Shown here one piece after another: positions 1-11,110 of a stretch of DNA of 64,000 nt; position 1 is the stretch's first letter, and each line of letters starts with the position of its first letter. The notes beneath the pieces are model-generated. The model worked only from the letters and a program-made list of their open reading frames with translations, did not search any database and was not told the origin of the DNA. The stretch is from Mugil cephalus. Lineage: Eukaryota; Chordata; Actinopteri; Mugiliformes; Mugilidae. The stretch is taken from assembly GCF_022458985.1 (NCBI RefSeq), contig NC_061771.1, positions 27,768,001-27,832,000 of the forward strand. The letters run 5' to 3'. Both the position numbers and the translations under genes were made by a program.

Positions 1-420
1 CCCACCTTTAATACTCGTCAGTAATGGAGCGTCCTGTATGTTTCCAAACACCAAAGCACTTGTCTCTCAGTGAAATTTGTGATGTCAATGAATGTAGCTC
101 TGTAGCCACGCCTTTCCTGCAGTTCACAGGCTGCAGACTGCCACTTGTCCCTGAATTTGTAGGGCAACTGTCTTATGATGGTTAACACGTTAGCTGGCAA
201 GTCCAGGTCATGCAGGTATAACACTTATTCCGTGATGTTACAGCAACTTCTGAGAAGAGAGCTTTTACATCCTCATTTTTTTATTGACGGCCATGAAAGA
301 GCTCTTTCCATATATGCAGATGCAATCTTCAGCTCATTTCCAAATTGCTCCTGCAATAGAGCTTTTGGCTTTGCATATCCTCTCTCGGGCTCCATATGCT
401 GGCATCTTCTTATCTAATAA
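1..420 (-). mobile_element. BEL/Pao-type retrotransposon gag remnant
   Basis: On the minus strand, positions 224 to 18 read through 68 codons containing LDLPANVL, LPYKFRDKW and ERRGYRATF. This pattern (a hydrophobic stretch, then LPYK-RDKW, then a Gly/Arg-rich turn) is typical of the gag-like region of fish BEL/Pao retrotransposons. The preceding part up to about 420 continues in other frames with stops. It is a short decayed fragment cut by the window edge. Confidence 0.5.
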
Positions 421-1479
421 CAATGCATAACTTCTCAACCCATGTCGTTACAAACTCATAATATCCGAGGTGCTTACAAATGGACAAAAATACACTACAC
501 ATTATAGAAATATAATATAAAAAGGGCATGCCATCATGAAAAAGAAACAGGTGAATGGGGAGTTAGTTGGGCCTACGTATACTATGTTGCCCCAGTCAGC
601 TGTAACTGAGACCATCTTTGTTACTTCAGCATCTTTAAAAGTAAAAATCTAATCGACTGTAATGATACACACATTAATCTAACCTCTGACAGAACTTTGA
701 CAAGTAGTCTTTATTATTATTGCAATATAACACAAATCCTGACAGTAATGAGTAGAAAGATTGCTGATTTGATGGCTGTTTCAGCCAGAGGTCGGACCCA
801 GAATGCGAGAGACCAGGATACTCAAGCGAAGTTAATAAGAACAAGTTAAATTCACAAAATGTCTGCCTGCACTAAAAGAGGAACAAAAAGCAACAAAAAG
901 TTTTGTTATCTTACTGTAGGTAAAGCCTTAGCTCTGGCACAGACCGAGTGAAGCCAAATTATCTGGCATCAGAGGGGAGCTACAGCAATCCTTTTAAGGT
1001 GCTCTTGATTGGGATTAGCTGCAGCTGGTTAGGGTGCTGCAACTATATGTATAATATTTGGATGCGAGATGATTGAAATTGTGTAGAAATGTGTAGAAAG
1101 ACTGTGGAAATGCTGTAAAACACATTCATTTCTCACAGTACTGTCACAGATCCAACACAGGATTGATCTTAACCTGATTCTTAGCCTGGTCTGGAGCAGA
1201 GAATAAATCACCATGGTTACTTGTCCAGGATAAAGTTATCCTGCTTTGGTGCAACCGACTTGAGGCTAAGTTCATCCAGGATAACCAACATATAAGACCA
1301 ATGAATCACCAAGACATTTTGGTCTCATTAGTTGGCTGATGTGAGCGAGCTGCACAGATACCTTCTCATCTGCTGATACTACAGTGTATGTCTGGGATTT
1401 CACTGGATCAAGAGGAAAAATAGAATAGGATAGGATTTAGGTTTCAAAAAGGTTAACCCTAACATCTGTAGTCTGTAGG
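421..1479. other. Intergenic DNA without recognisable gene
   Basis: Only short open frames occur here. I see no domain, no tRNA and no clear transposon end. Confidence 0.5.
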
Positions 1480-2070
1480 ACCTTGGTTCTGGGAGCAGTT
1501 CTTCCCTTAGGTACCTCTGGTCTCTCTTACCAACCTTCAGTCTCCCAGAGGGCATCACCCACCTATACTCGGGTCTCAGCTTTGCCTTCTCAGTTTTCAG
1601 GGGCGTTCTGTGCTCTCAATTTCCTACCAGCCGACAGGAAATGGATGACTACTCCATATCCGTAATCCGCAGCCTGTCTGCATCAGTTTAATAAGCACTT
1701 ACTGGGGAAGTTTGGACGATGAGATTAACTTCACCTACTCCCAAAAACCTCCTGTTAGCAATGAGCCAGAATGACCCAGAGTCAGTTGACGGCCTTCTCA
1801 ATAAGGAAGTCAAGGAAGACTTTATGATCAGTCCACTGACTCATCCTCCCTTCCCTACCTTCCACATCAGCCCTATTGGCGTTAGAACTAGAAAAAAATG
1901 TCTCATAATTGATCTGTCATCTCTCCATGGCAGCACCATCTCCAGCTATAACAGCCTGGTCACAAGAGAAGATTTCTCTCTTCACTGTGTCACCATCAAT
2001 CACAATATAGTCCTGATCAAATGGTCAGGAAAAAGGTTACTGGGTCTCAAAAGCAGATATAACTGACACT
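1480..2070 (+). mobile_element. DIRS-like retrotransposon reverse transcriptase remnant
   Basis: The frame 1719-2066 reads continuously and holds HPPFPTFHISPIG followed by RKKCLIIDLSSLHGS and a later NHNIVLIKWSG. This order (PPFP--R-SPIG, then LI-DLSSPHGS) matches the N-terminal fingers of reverse transcriptases from DIRS-like tyrosine-recombinase retrotransposons of fish. No catalytic YxDD block follows before the frame ends. Position and family are inferred from motif recall only. Confidence 0.5.
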
Positions 2071-3035
2071 TACAAAGTTCTCCCATCCCATCTCCCATCT
2101 GGAAGGAGATATAAGCTACCTGGCACTCTGTAACAAGCCACTACATCCTCCATGCAGCCCACAACCCCGGTTACTTCAGTGCCATTGCTGACTCTCTCTC
2201 TCTTGTTTCTCTCTACAAAACTTCAGAAGCTTAGTGCCATATGAAAATGAACAACCAACCTCCACTGATTAGTTACCCTAACCTTCAACCAGTAAACCCT
2301 GCTCTCATCACAAAGTCTCAGATCTCCATCATCAATAGTCTTTCATCTGCCACTCTCTTTCATCTTACTGGTCTGCTTGGAAGTGTTCCTGTCAATTTCA
2401 TAATGCACATAACATAACTTTTACAGGTCTTTCATGCCAAGAACCAGCCTCAAATTCTTTCTGCTTTCCACTAACCCTAGACTTACTGTCACAATGTATT
2501 CACACGATCTGCTCTGGTTACAGCATCCCTCATGTCACTCAAACTTTAGAAGCCATGTTCATTCCGACTTTCTACAGTTTCCTAAGATTCTCAGAATTTA
2601 TATCTTCAATTCTTCACTTTGATCCTCTTTGGCAAAGCTGCCTTGCAGACCTGTCCTATTTCTCAAACAACACAATCGTTTTCTACTTGAAACAGTTTAA
2701 ACCAACCAGTTCAGCTCACCAACACCAGTCTTCAACTTATTTGTCTGTGAATCAAATACCTGTTGTTGGTGTCACTGGTTCACAAGTGACGGTGTCTTTA
2801 TAGTGCATTACTCATAAACACGATGTGTACAAAGTCTGATCCACATTAAGTCACCTGATTTCCTGTATATGGAGAGAGGAGGAGCTCACCTGAGTAGAGT
2901 ATCAAGTTTCATGCAAACATAGAGTCAACAACCAAGTCAGCTCAAATGTTGTTGGGGTACAACAGATGAAGGTTGAACAAAGACGAAGGGTGAGTGTTAA
3001 CACAACATAACATATCAGAGTCCATTTTTACTTTC
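2071..3035. other. Non-coding stretch, probably decayed repeat
   Basis: Frames are short and broken by stops. It may be the degraded continuation of the DIRS-like element upstream, but no recombinase or RNase H motif is visible. Confidence 0.4.
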
Positions 3036-3039
3036 TGGA

Positions 3040-3180
3040 CTTTGGTGAATGGTAAATGGTCTTGTTTTTATATACATCTTTCTACCTATTGGTACTCAAA
3101 GCGCTTTACAGACAGACACAGACACATTTACCCATTTGTTCACGCACTGAACAGTGTCTTGCTCAAGTACACTTGAGTGA
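3040..3180. repeat. Interspersed repeat with 'CAAAGCGCTTTACA' core
   Basis: The segment starts with GGTAAATGGTCTTG, contains CAAAGCGCTTTACAGACA and ends with an ACAGTGTCTTGCTCAAG-like tail. This sequence series is familiar from a short interspersed repeat found throughout fish genomes. It has no coding capacity. Confidence 0.45.
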
Positions 3181-3757
3181 GGAAGGTTTAGATTTACCTT
3201 CTGATGATACAAAGATAATGAAAGAAAAAAATATGTGGTGCTTTGTTGGTATTCTGGGTGTGTCGCTTGAAAGACTTGTTTGTACAGATACTTGTATCCT
3301 GAAACTAAAAGAAGAGAACAGGAAGAACTGAGCAGAGTCTACAAGATCCAGATTTCTGCAGGCCGAGATGACAGCTTGTCTATATTAACCTTAATGTCCC
3401 ACACAAACTTTCAGATCCAGCCAAAGATGCAGGAGCGACTTGTTTTTATTAGTGTGGAAAAAGAACATTTTATTGACATGATTTTTATGGATGGAAGTAG
3501 AAGTCTCAGTGAATTTGTCCAGACTCCATTTTGAGTCACATAGCAGAAGAAAGAAAACCGAAGGCATGTATGGTTTTAAAAAGGTTTTCAAAGTCTCACT
3601 AAGTGAAATCAGGTTTCTCTGATTCCTCCTTGTATGTATCATGATCACAAGGTTTCTGGTTTAATGACAATCAAGAAATCATCTGACTGTAACTGAAGTT
3701 AATGTAAACTCACTGAGTGTTACTGGTTTACCTCCAAGACTGTTGGAAATCAAGAAG
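3181..3757 (+). other. Upstream flank of the plus-strand NLR gene
   Basis: This stretch precedes the first recognisable coding exon of the NLR gene. It probably holds its 5' UTR and promoter. I could not locate a convincing TATA box or first non-coding exon. Confidence 0.35.
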
Positions 3758-3843
3758 ATGGAGGAAGAGAAGGATGCCTGTCTGTCTAAGAAGAGTGACA
3801 AGTCTAAAAATTTCAGTGAAGAACCTGGACCCTCACACACAAA
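3758..3843 (+). CDS. NLR exon 1: N-terminal leader
   Basis: ATG at 3758 opens MEEEKDACLSKKSDKS and ends in NFSEEPGPSHTK, with a donor GTAAGA. Acidic starts with 'LSKK' and a 'SEEPGPS' ending are typical of the first coding exon of fish NLRs. It ends two bases into a codon, matching the next exon. Confidence 0.65.
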
Positions 3844-4046
3844 GTAAGAAAACTGGTACTAACTTATTTATCTGACTCATACAGAGTCATTGTATATTTT
3901 CTGTGTCTGATGGTTGATTCAACTTTACTAAGATACTTTGAATTGTTTTTGCAGCAGCAGCTGCAGTTTGTGTATTTACATGTACTTAAATGACTTTTAT
4001 CTATATCACTGACTGATGGAGACTTAAAACTAAGTTGTTTCTGCAG

Positions 4047-4160
4047 AGGTCAGCACCATAGAGGAGAGTCTCCAGTATCTGGCTGTGAGTCTATGAACAA
4101 TGATAGGACTAAAGAGCATCCTCAAGACTTCAGTGAAGAACCTGGACACTCAAACACACA
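4047..4160 (+). CDS. NLR exon 2: repeat of the N-terminal motif
   Basis: Acceptor CTGCAG and donor GTAAGA frame 114 bp encoding RGESPVSGCESMNNDRT and ending DFSEEPGHSNTQ. The end resembles the end of exon 1 (NFSEEPGPSHTK), so the two exons look like tandem copies of one short unit. Such repeated N-terminal units are known in fish NLRs. No folded domain is predicted. Confidence 0.65.
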
Positions 4161-4504
4161 GTAAGAGACTGCTTCTACCGTAAACTGATGGAAGAATTTA
4201 GGAAGAAGCAGACATGTTCTTCTAAAAGATGTATAGTTGAGATACTGATGTGTTTGTGCAGGTAGATAAGATTGTAGTCTGGGTTTTATGACCAGGAAGG
4301 ACTGAATAATGGTAAAACACCTGAGAACCTCCATTTGAGAATATGTGTTGATGAACACAGAATAGCTTAAATCAAAAGAAGTGGATTCAAACAGAAAAGT
4401 AGCCTCTCTTTCCCTGTTCTCTGTGAGGGTCTGAGCTTAACCAAATGTTGATATCTCACCAACAATCTGCAAATGATTTTAGTGACGAAGAACTGTGTTA
4501 ACAG

Positions 4505-4698
4505 AGAGAGGAAGAGGAGTCCTGTTTCTGCGGAGGATCAGCTGTCCTGCTGTACTTTGTGTCAGAATGTCCTGAAGGATCCAGTCTCTACCAGCTGTGC
4601 ACACTGGTTCTGTAGACAATGCATCACCTCACACTGGGACCAGTCGTCTTCAACAGGAGACTCCTCCTGTCCTCAGTGTGGACAAAGATCCCGAACAA
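4505..4698 (+). CDS. NLR exon 3: C3HC4 RING finger
   Basis: The exon starts after AACAG at 4504 and ends before GTAAGA at 4699. It encodes CTLC, then SCAHWFCRQC, then CPQC. That gives the complete cysteine/histidine ligand set of a C3HC4 RING (C-x2-C, C-x-H, C-x2-C, C-x2-C). RING fingers of this kind recruit E2 enzymes and give ubiquitin-ligase activity. It is related to the RING of fish TRIM proteins and occurs at the N-terminus of some fish NLRs. The phase fits both neighbours. Confidence 0.8.
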
Positions 4699-4859
4699 GT
4701 AAGACTGAACATCTGTCTGCTGATGGACACCTGGAGTCCACTGGAAACCTGTTGATTTAATCCAAACACATTGTTGTGTTCTACATAATGGAGATTTAAG
4801 AACATCTGCTCCAGTAAGCAGGCTTTTATTGCAAAAGGAGATGCAGTGTGTTTATTATA

Positions 4860-5250
4860 TGATTATCACTCAGTGCACGTGAAAAAAACAAAAAAATAAA
4901 ACAAAAAACTAATTATTGCCTTAATCAGACTATGACAGGAGAAAGTAAAGGGCATGTAAACACGATACTCTGACTAAAATCGGAGTTCTCCTTATCCGAT
5001 TGAGACGCCCAGATTATATGATTGGAATTTGGTTTGGTTTTCTCTTCCATGTATGCGCTTAATCTGAATACAACAGGATAACACATGTGTGCATGCTCCA
5101 CAACCGCTGTGCTGTCATGTGACCCCAGAATAAAAACATCCAAGAAAGCTGGTCGCAGAAAAAAAAGAAGGTAAACAGCGTTGGTAGAAGAACCACCTGA
5201 GGGATAGCGCATGTCTTACGTACCTGCACATAAGTAAAAGAGCTGTACTA
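4860..5250. repeat. MITE-like repeat ('CATGTAAACACG' family)
   Basis: It shares extended similarity with 20955-21240: ATTATTGCCTTAATC, GCATGTAAACACG, AAAATCGGAGTTCTC, TATCCGATT, then CATGCTCCA and CCGCTG. Fragments also lie at about 7930-7992 and 22130-22200. The multi-copy nature within the window is direct evidence. The transposon class is not assigned. Confidence 0.6.
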
Positions 5251-5811
5251 TTATCTGTCTGGTTGTTGTTTGAAATGTCGGTCTGCCGCATGAATGACTC
5301 ATATTTATTAGATGACGTAGTAGGTCAACCAGAAAGAGGGTCGTATTAACATGGTATTATCCCACTGAAAAGACACATATCACCACCTAGTGTGGAGGAG
5401 GAAGACATGTTCCTGTCAGTTATTCAATTTTCTCCGCTGCACGTAAACTGGGACAAGGACTGTAGTCAGAAAGTTGAATTTCGAGCATAACTTGATTTAG
5501 CTCTACATGTAAACACACTGACAGTTTGAGACAAAAGATGAACATATTGTGCACGGGTTTATTGGTCAAAGGTGGATCAGTCTTTAAAATTCCAGTGCGA
5601 AGAGAAGAATCCCAATGAGCTGTTAGATGAGGAGCTGGAAACACTGACACGTCTCCTCACAGGCTGAAAGGAATAAAATTACCTCTCTAAAATTTCCCAA
5701 AAATGTATTAAGAGTAGAAACAAGTCTTCACAAAACATTTAAAGTCAGATTCTTTGGAACTTCAAACAGGGATGACTTTTTTTTTTCTTACTCACGTTTG
5801 TTTTTTTCCAG

Positions 5812-7200
5812 CTGATGTTGGTCTGCAGGAGGTTTTAGATGAATATAAGAACAGTCTGAGGAAGAGATGTGAACATGTGACTGAAGGAACCAATGTAAAA
5901 GGAACCCTCTTCAACAAGATCTACACTCAGCTCTACATCACAGAGGGACAGAGTGAAGAGGTTAATACCCAACATGAGGTGAAGCAGCTTGAAACAGCTT
6001 CCAAGATGAAGGCCCTCCATGACACTCCAATCAGGTGCCACAACATCTTTAAAGCCTCACATGACCAGCACAGACGCATCAGAGTGTTTCTGACCTATGG
6101 CATCGCTGGCATTGGAAAAACATTCTCAGTGCAGAAGTTCACTCTGGACTGGGCAGAGGGTTTGGAAAACCAGGATATCAGTGTGGTGATTGTGTTCTCG
6201 TTCAGGGAGCTGCACTTGACCAAAGATGAGCAGTATAGCCTTCTCAGGCTGCTCCATGTTTTCCATCCAACGTTACAGAAGGTCACAGCAGAGCAGCTGG
6301 TTGTCAGTAAACCTTTGTTCATCTTTGACGGTCTGGATGAAAGCAGACTTTTACTGGACTTCAACAACAGTGAGGTTGTGTCTAATGTCACACAGAAGGC
6401 ATCAGTCAACGTCCTGCTGACAAACCTCATCAAGGGGAAGCTGCTTCCCTCGGCTCTGGTCTGGATCACTTCCAGACCTGCTGCAGCCAATCAGATCCCT
6501 CCTACATGTGTTGACAGGGTAACAGAAGTACGAGGCTTCAATGATGCCCAGAAGGAGGAGTACTTCAGGAAGAGGTTCAGTGATGAAGAGCTGTCCAGCA
6601 GAGTCATCTCCCACATCAAGACATCGAGGAGCCTCCACATCCTGTGTGGAGTCCCAGTCTTCTGTTGGATCACTGCTACAGTTCTAGAGCACATGTTGAC
6701 TACAGGGCAGAGAGGAGAGCTGCCCAAGACTCTGACTGATATGTACTCACACTTTGTGATGGTTCAGACAAAGAGAAAGAAGGACAAGTACCATGAGGAA
6801 CATGAGACAAGTCCACAGGAACTGATAGAGGCTGACAGGGAAGTTCTTCTGAAGCTGGGGAGGCTGGCGTTTGAAGAGCTGGAAAAAGGAAACATCATGT
6901 TCTATGAAGAAGACCTGGAGCGCTGTGGTCTGGATGTGACAGACGCCTCAGTGTACTCAGGAGTTTGTACAGAGATCTGATGGAGATGAACGACCTCTCA
7001 GTTCATCACGAGATCCAAGAGTTCCTGAAGTCAGAGAACAGATCAGAGAAGGAACTCTCTGTGATCCACTGCTCAGCTCTGGCCTACATGCTGCAGATGT
7101 CAGAGGAAGTTCTGGATGAGTTGGACTTGGAGAAGTACACCACATCATGGGAGGGACAACGGAGACTGATCCCAGCTGTGAGGAACTGCAGAAAGGCTCG
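5812..7200 (+). pseudogene. FISNA-NACHT exon with internal deletion and frameshift
   Basis: After a polypyrimidine tract and CAG at 5809-5811, the exon encodes a FISNA segment (DVGLQEVLDEYKNSLRKR), then the NACHT ATPase. Walker A GIAGIGKT is at 6099-6122. Walker B is LFIFDGLDE at about 6312-6340, and the sensor region is WITSRP near 6460. The NACHT frame reads to GVCTEI and a stop at 6978-6980. From about 6974 the next frame resumes family-like sequence ([17 protein letters not shown]) through NCRKAR to the donor GTGAGT at 7201. Fish NLR exons of this type are usually near 1.8 kb. This one is 1,389 bp, so roughly 400 bp (the winged-helix region) is missing and the remainder is out of frame. 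Confidence 0.85.
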
Positions 7201-7299
7201 GTGAGTCCAGATGTGATTGTAACAGCAAATGTTTACTACATCATATTTATGGCTTACTCATTTGAAAAAACTTCATTCCATACGTGTCACTCATTCATC

Positions 7300-7960
7300 C
7301 ATTAAATTGTTTTTCTCGTAAAATAATACAGGACATGACAAAGTAAGAAAACTGAGTCTCCACCCCTAGTCTGGGGTTCACTCCTTGGGTTAACGATCAC
7401 ACTTGAGCCAAAGTGGCTTGTCGAATTTGAACTGTTGATTCCACATCTCATCCAGTTTTGCCACTGTATTCTGTTGGATGTGATGCATTTTCCATCTGCA
7501 TTTGGTTGAGAGTTGTTGTCCCTCAATGGTCCATTCACCATCCATTCAAGGATAGTTCTTATGGCGTAAGGACCATTGTTGACACTCTTGATGACCTCCT
7601 CTGGTTCCATAGTCTTTGACATATCAATCACAATCAGCAGGAGAGAGAGATTCTTACTTGTTCCAGATGAGGGCGCCTGTTCACATCCTCTTGCAGTTGA
7701 ATGTTTCTTTTATTAGTTGGGATGGTCTTTTCAGAAACAACTTCACGTAGTCCTATGAAGTTGTAACTTTCTAGGCTACACACTTCCAAGCCTGTTACAA
7801 CATGGCTACGTCTTTTGTTCTCACAGTTGTCAGGAGAATGTCAATCTTCTCTCCACTAAGGTTGAGTTCACTCATAAGCTCTTTAGTGCAAAAAGTAGTC
7901 ATACTACCTGGGTCCAACTAGACATACAATGTACCACATTCAGAAAGTCGAATTTTGAGC
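7300..7960 (-). mobile_element. BEL/Pao retrotransposon protease-region remnant
   Basis: Reading the minus strand from 7960 downwards gives LDPGSMTTFCTKELM, like the aspartic-protease start of BEL/Pao polyproteins. Later come MEPEEVIKSVNNGPYAIRT and WMVNGPL, which match the conserved 'NGPYAV-T-LGW-VNGPL' block just before the reverse transcriptase. Several frameshifts and stops interrupt it. It sits inside the large intron after the NACHT exon. Confidence 0.65.
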
Positions 7961-8004
7961 ATAGCTCGATTAAGCTGTGCATGTAAATGCACTGAGTGGG
8001 AGCC

Positions 8005-9180
8005 TCCAGTCTCAAGGTGTGCATGGTGTTGAAACTTCTAGGGGACAGAAGTCAGGACTGTATAGTAAATTGATGACTGATGAAATCTCAGTGCACCTCC
8101 TCTGTTTAGAGAAGACATACATGGCTTCCTCAAACCATCTGTCTTGTCCTGCTAAGATTTTGACATTGCTATCTTGAAAAGAGTTGCCTTTGTCCTTCAG
8201 GTGTATGGATCCCTGATAAGCTGGCTCTCCTGTATTGGGCAATGCGTTTATGAATGGGGTTGTTTGGTTTTCCCAGTGTACAAGTCTGTTCATTCCTCAC
8301 TGCGCTGTTTTGGGGTTTAAATGAACTGGAATGTGTGGTTCTCTGAAAATTTTCCTCAGCTTCTCTAATACACCAGCCACATAGGGGATGACGATGTTCT
8401 TCTGTGTGAGTGGGTTCTCCTTGAATTTAACCCAGGTGTCGTACACCCCAGAGGGTGGGGATGGAACCTTCAAAGGTGTTTGGGCTCATGTCTCTACTTC
8501 CTCCATGTAGAGATTGGCCCCTTTATTATGCCTTTATTTTGAAAGCACAGTGGAGAAAGAATGCAGGGACGTGCAGGGATTTGAACTGCGGGATTTGAAC
8601 TGCAGCAAGGACATGCACATGGAGCACATGGGGGCGGGTGCTCTACTCACTGAGCTAAACACCGGCCCTAAACACCACAGCCGTGTTTTTGCCTGTAGAA
8701 TCCTCCATTAAACTGAAAATAGGTGGTGATCAGGCACATGTTCGTTCCTTCTCTGGTACGAATGCAGGTGAATAGTGAGGTTGCATCATAGGTTCTCCTG
8801 GACCCAGTATGATGTTCTTGAGTTTGTTCACAAAATCCCTGGATTTTTCAATGTGGTGAGAGGTGTTTCCTACCAACAAAGACAGGATGGATGCCAATTG
8901 CTTAGCGATATTTTAGGTGACTCGGTTTATGCTGCTGACGATGGTCAGGTCTGAGAGGGGCTCCTTCCTTGTGTATTTTGGGGAGTCCATAAATAACCGG
9001 TGTGGCTTCCCCTGGGTACAAACTTTAGTAAAGGAGTCTGTTGATGGCCTTCTCCTTTTCCAAATGTTGTACGTAGTTCATTACTTTGGTTTTGTAGAGG
9101 CTAGTTGGGTCTCATCTTAGTGTCTCATATGTATCCTTTTTGCCGAGGAGGTTGTTCATTTTGGTGTTTGTTGTGGTAGT
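8005..9180 (-). mobile_element. Penelope-like retroelement remnant (RT and GIY-YIG end)
   Basis: On the minus strand, about 9110-8750 encodes PGEATPVIYGLPKIHKEG and PLRP, the reverse-transcriptase signature of Penelope-like elements. About 8440-8010 encodes KNIVIPYVAGVLEKLRKIF, then IHLKDKGNSFQDSNVKIL and QDRWFEEAMYV, which match the region carrying the GIY-YIG endonuclease in fish Penelope elements. The GIY-YIG core itself is missing or degraded, and stops are present. A tRNA-like SINE appears inserted between the two parts. Confidence 0.7.
8510..8690 (-). repeat. tRNA-derived SINE-like sequence
   Basis: On the minus strand, TTTAGCTCAGTGAGTAGAGC near 8670 resembles a tRNA A box. GCAGTTCAAATCCC near 8590 resembles a B box with the T-loop pattern. 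The spacing is longer than in a true tRNA and no acceptor stem closes. A tRNA-derived SINE or expanded tRNA relic is the best reading. Confidence 0.5.
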
Positions 9181-9214
9181 CCAAACCGCATCAAAAAATA
9201 ATAAAAACCTTCTC

Positions 9215-9336
9215 AGTAAGCTGAAAAATACAATAGGTACACCAACAGTTATTGTTCAGGCCGTTTTTGTAAAGCGTCTTCAGACAATTTGGATTGTTAT
9301 TGACGCTATATAAATAAAATGGAATTGGACAGTCCA
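9215..9336 (+). repeat. LINE/SINE 3' tail ('GCTATATAAATAAAAT')
   Basis: The segment TTTGTAAAGCGTCTTCAGAC through GACGCTATATAAATAAAATG is a familiar 3' end shared by L2-like LINEs and their SINEs in fish. A related 'CTATATAAATAAAAT' end occurs at 25500. Confidence 0.55.
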
Positions 9337-9645
9337 TCTGCATCAGAAAGATTTGTGAATCTCTTATTGTTCAGTGACTAGTTTCATTTCAGCAGATTTT
9401 TCCTGCACATTGATGTATCTGATAGTAGTAAGGAGCAACAAGAGATCAACAAGAGACTGTGGACAGTATGGAAGCCTAAATGTGGCCTCCATCTGCAAGT
9501 TGAAACCAAAAAAAGATTGTTGTTAACAGTCTGCAGCAATGAGAGAGACTGAAGAGAGTCATTGTGTCCAGACATACACTAGAAAATGAAATGAGCTGCA
9601 AACTGACCGATTTTAATACAGATTGTGTATGTTTTCTCATCACAG

Positions 9646-9819
9646 ACTGACTTACTGTGAACTCTCAGAGGCTCACTGTGAAGTTGTGGCCTCAGCCTTG
9701 AAGTCCAAACCTTCCTATCTGACAGAACTGGACATGAGTGAAAATAACCTGAAGGATTCAGAAGTGAAGCTGCTGTCTGCTGGTCTGGAGAGTCCCAACT
9801 GTAGACTGGAGACTCTGAG
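9646..9819 (+). CDS. NLR LRR exon 1 (58 residues)
   Basis: It follows CACAG and is followed by GTCAGT, and is exactly 174 bp with phase 2 at both ends. It encodes the ribonuclease-inhibitor-type repeat pair with LTELDMSENNLKDSEVKLL and NCRLETLR. This exon size is the standard LRR unit in fish NLRs. LRRs mediate ligand recognition or autoinhibition. Confidence 0.85.
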
Positions 9820-9972
9820 GTCAGTTCACTGTCTGTAACTGCTGTAGGTCTTTTCTCAAGTTTAAATCACTGACTGATGTGTTAAATGTGCTTTAGTTCA
9901 TAAAAGAAGGACAAAGTCAGTCTACTCACTTTAACAAAACATTTTTATCTCCATCTTTTATTCCTTATTCAG

Positions 9973-10146
9973 ACTGAAGAGCTGCAGTTTGTCAGTGATC
10001 GGCTGTGGTTCTCTGGTCTCAGCTCTGAAGTCCAACCCTTCCCATCTGAAACATCTGGACCTGACTAACAACGAGCTGCAGGATTCAGGAGTGAAACGAC
10101 TGTGTGGTTTCCTAGAGAGTCCCGACTGTAAACTTGAGACTCTGAG
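9973..10146 (+). CDS. NLR LRR exon 2
   Basis: The 174-bp exon after TTATTCAG encodes [19 protein letters not shown] and ends CKLETLR before GTTCAG. No stop interrupts it, and the phases match LRR exon 1. It is closely related to LRR exons 3-5, a sign of recent exon duplication. Confidence 0.85.
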
Positions 10147-10284
10147 GTTCAGTGACTGTCTGTTACTATTGTAGATCTGATATGTTTAATGATCAACTGA
10201 ACCTCATTTACAGTGATGTGAAAACGTATATTTAGATGTTTGTCTCGTCTAAAATGCAGTTTTCAAATTAAAGGTTTTATTATT

Positions 10285-11110
10285 AGGGGGGTAAAAAGTC
10301 TAACCCACTTGGACCTGTGTGAAAAAATGTTTATTTCCTTCCCTGTTAAAACATAACTCAACTGTGGTCTATTACACCTAAGTTCAATTTCTCCAGCCAC
10401 ACTCAGGCCTGATTACAGCCACACCTGTTCTCAGTCAGGAAATCATTTCAATAGGAAATGCATCACAAAGTGGCAAAAAAAATCCTCAAAAGCTAGACAT
10501 CACACCAAGATCCAAAGAATTTCAGAAACAAATGAGAAAGAAAGTAATTGAAATCTATCACTCTTGAAAAGAACATCAAGTCATTTCTGAAGTTTTGCGA
10601 CTCCAACGAACCACAGTGACACCCATTATCCACAAATGATGAAAATATGTAACAGTGGTGAACGTTCCCAGGAGTGACCGGCCGACCAAAACTATCTGGT
10701 GTAAAAGTAACACCACATGTCACACCAACAGTAAATCCCGGTGGTGTCAGTGTGATGGTCTGGGGTTTTGCTGCTTCAGGACCTTGAAGCCTTGCTGTGA
10801 TAAATAGATTTATGAATTCTCCTTCTACCAAAAAATGCTTAAGGAGAATGACCGACCATCTGTTCGTGGCTTCGTAAACTTGGCTTCTGCAGCAGAACAG
10901 TTATCCAAAACACACCAGCAAGTTCACCTCTGAATGAATGGAGACAAGTTAAATGAAGACTTTGGAGTGGTTTGACTAAGACTTAAATTTGTTTGATGAC
11001 CTGAAACATTTAAGTGTGACAAACATGCAATAGATAAAATTCAGGAAGGGGGCCAACACTTTACTGGATTTACTGGATGCTAAATTTCTAATGAATCAAG
11101 ACCATGCAAT
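10285..11110 (+). mobile_element. Tc1-like transposon relic
   Basis: Sequence such as GATCCAAAGAATTTCAG, GAGAAAGAAAGTAATTGAAA and CCAACGAACCACAGTGA matches the N-terminal helix-turn-helix coding part of a common fish Tc1 family. Later GGTGTCAGTGTGATGGTCTG corresponds to 'GGVSVMVWG', and AAACACACCAGCAAG to 'KHTSK' of the transposase C-terminus. Many stops, frameshifts and an internal deletion make it non-functional. It lies in the intron between LRR exons 2 and 3. Confidence 0.75.

Noticed and set aside
1..9180. BEL/Pao gag at 1-420 and protease at 7300-7960 as one interrupted element
   Set aside because: Both are on the minus strand, but gag would have to lie at the higher coordinate. The order is wrong, so they are separate copies.
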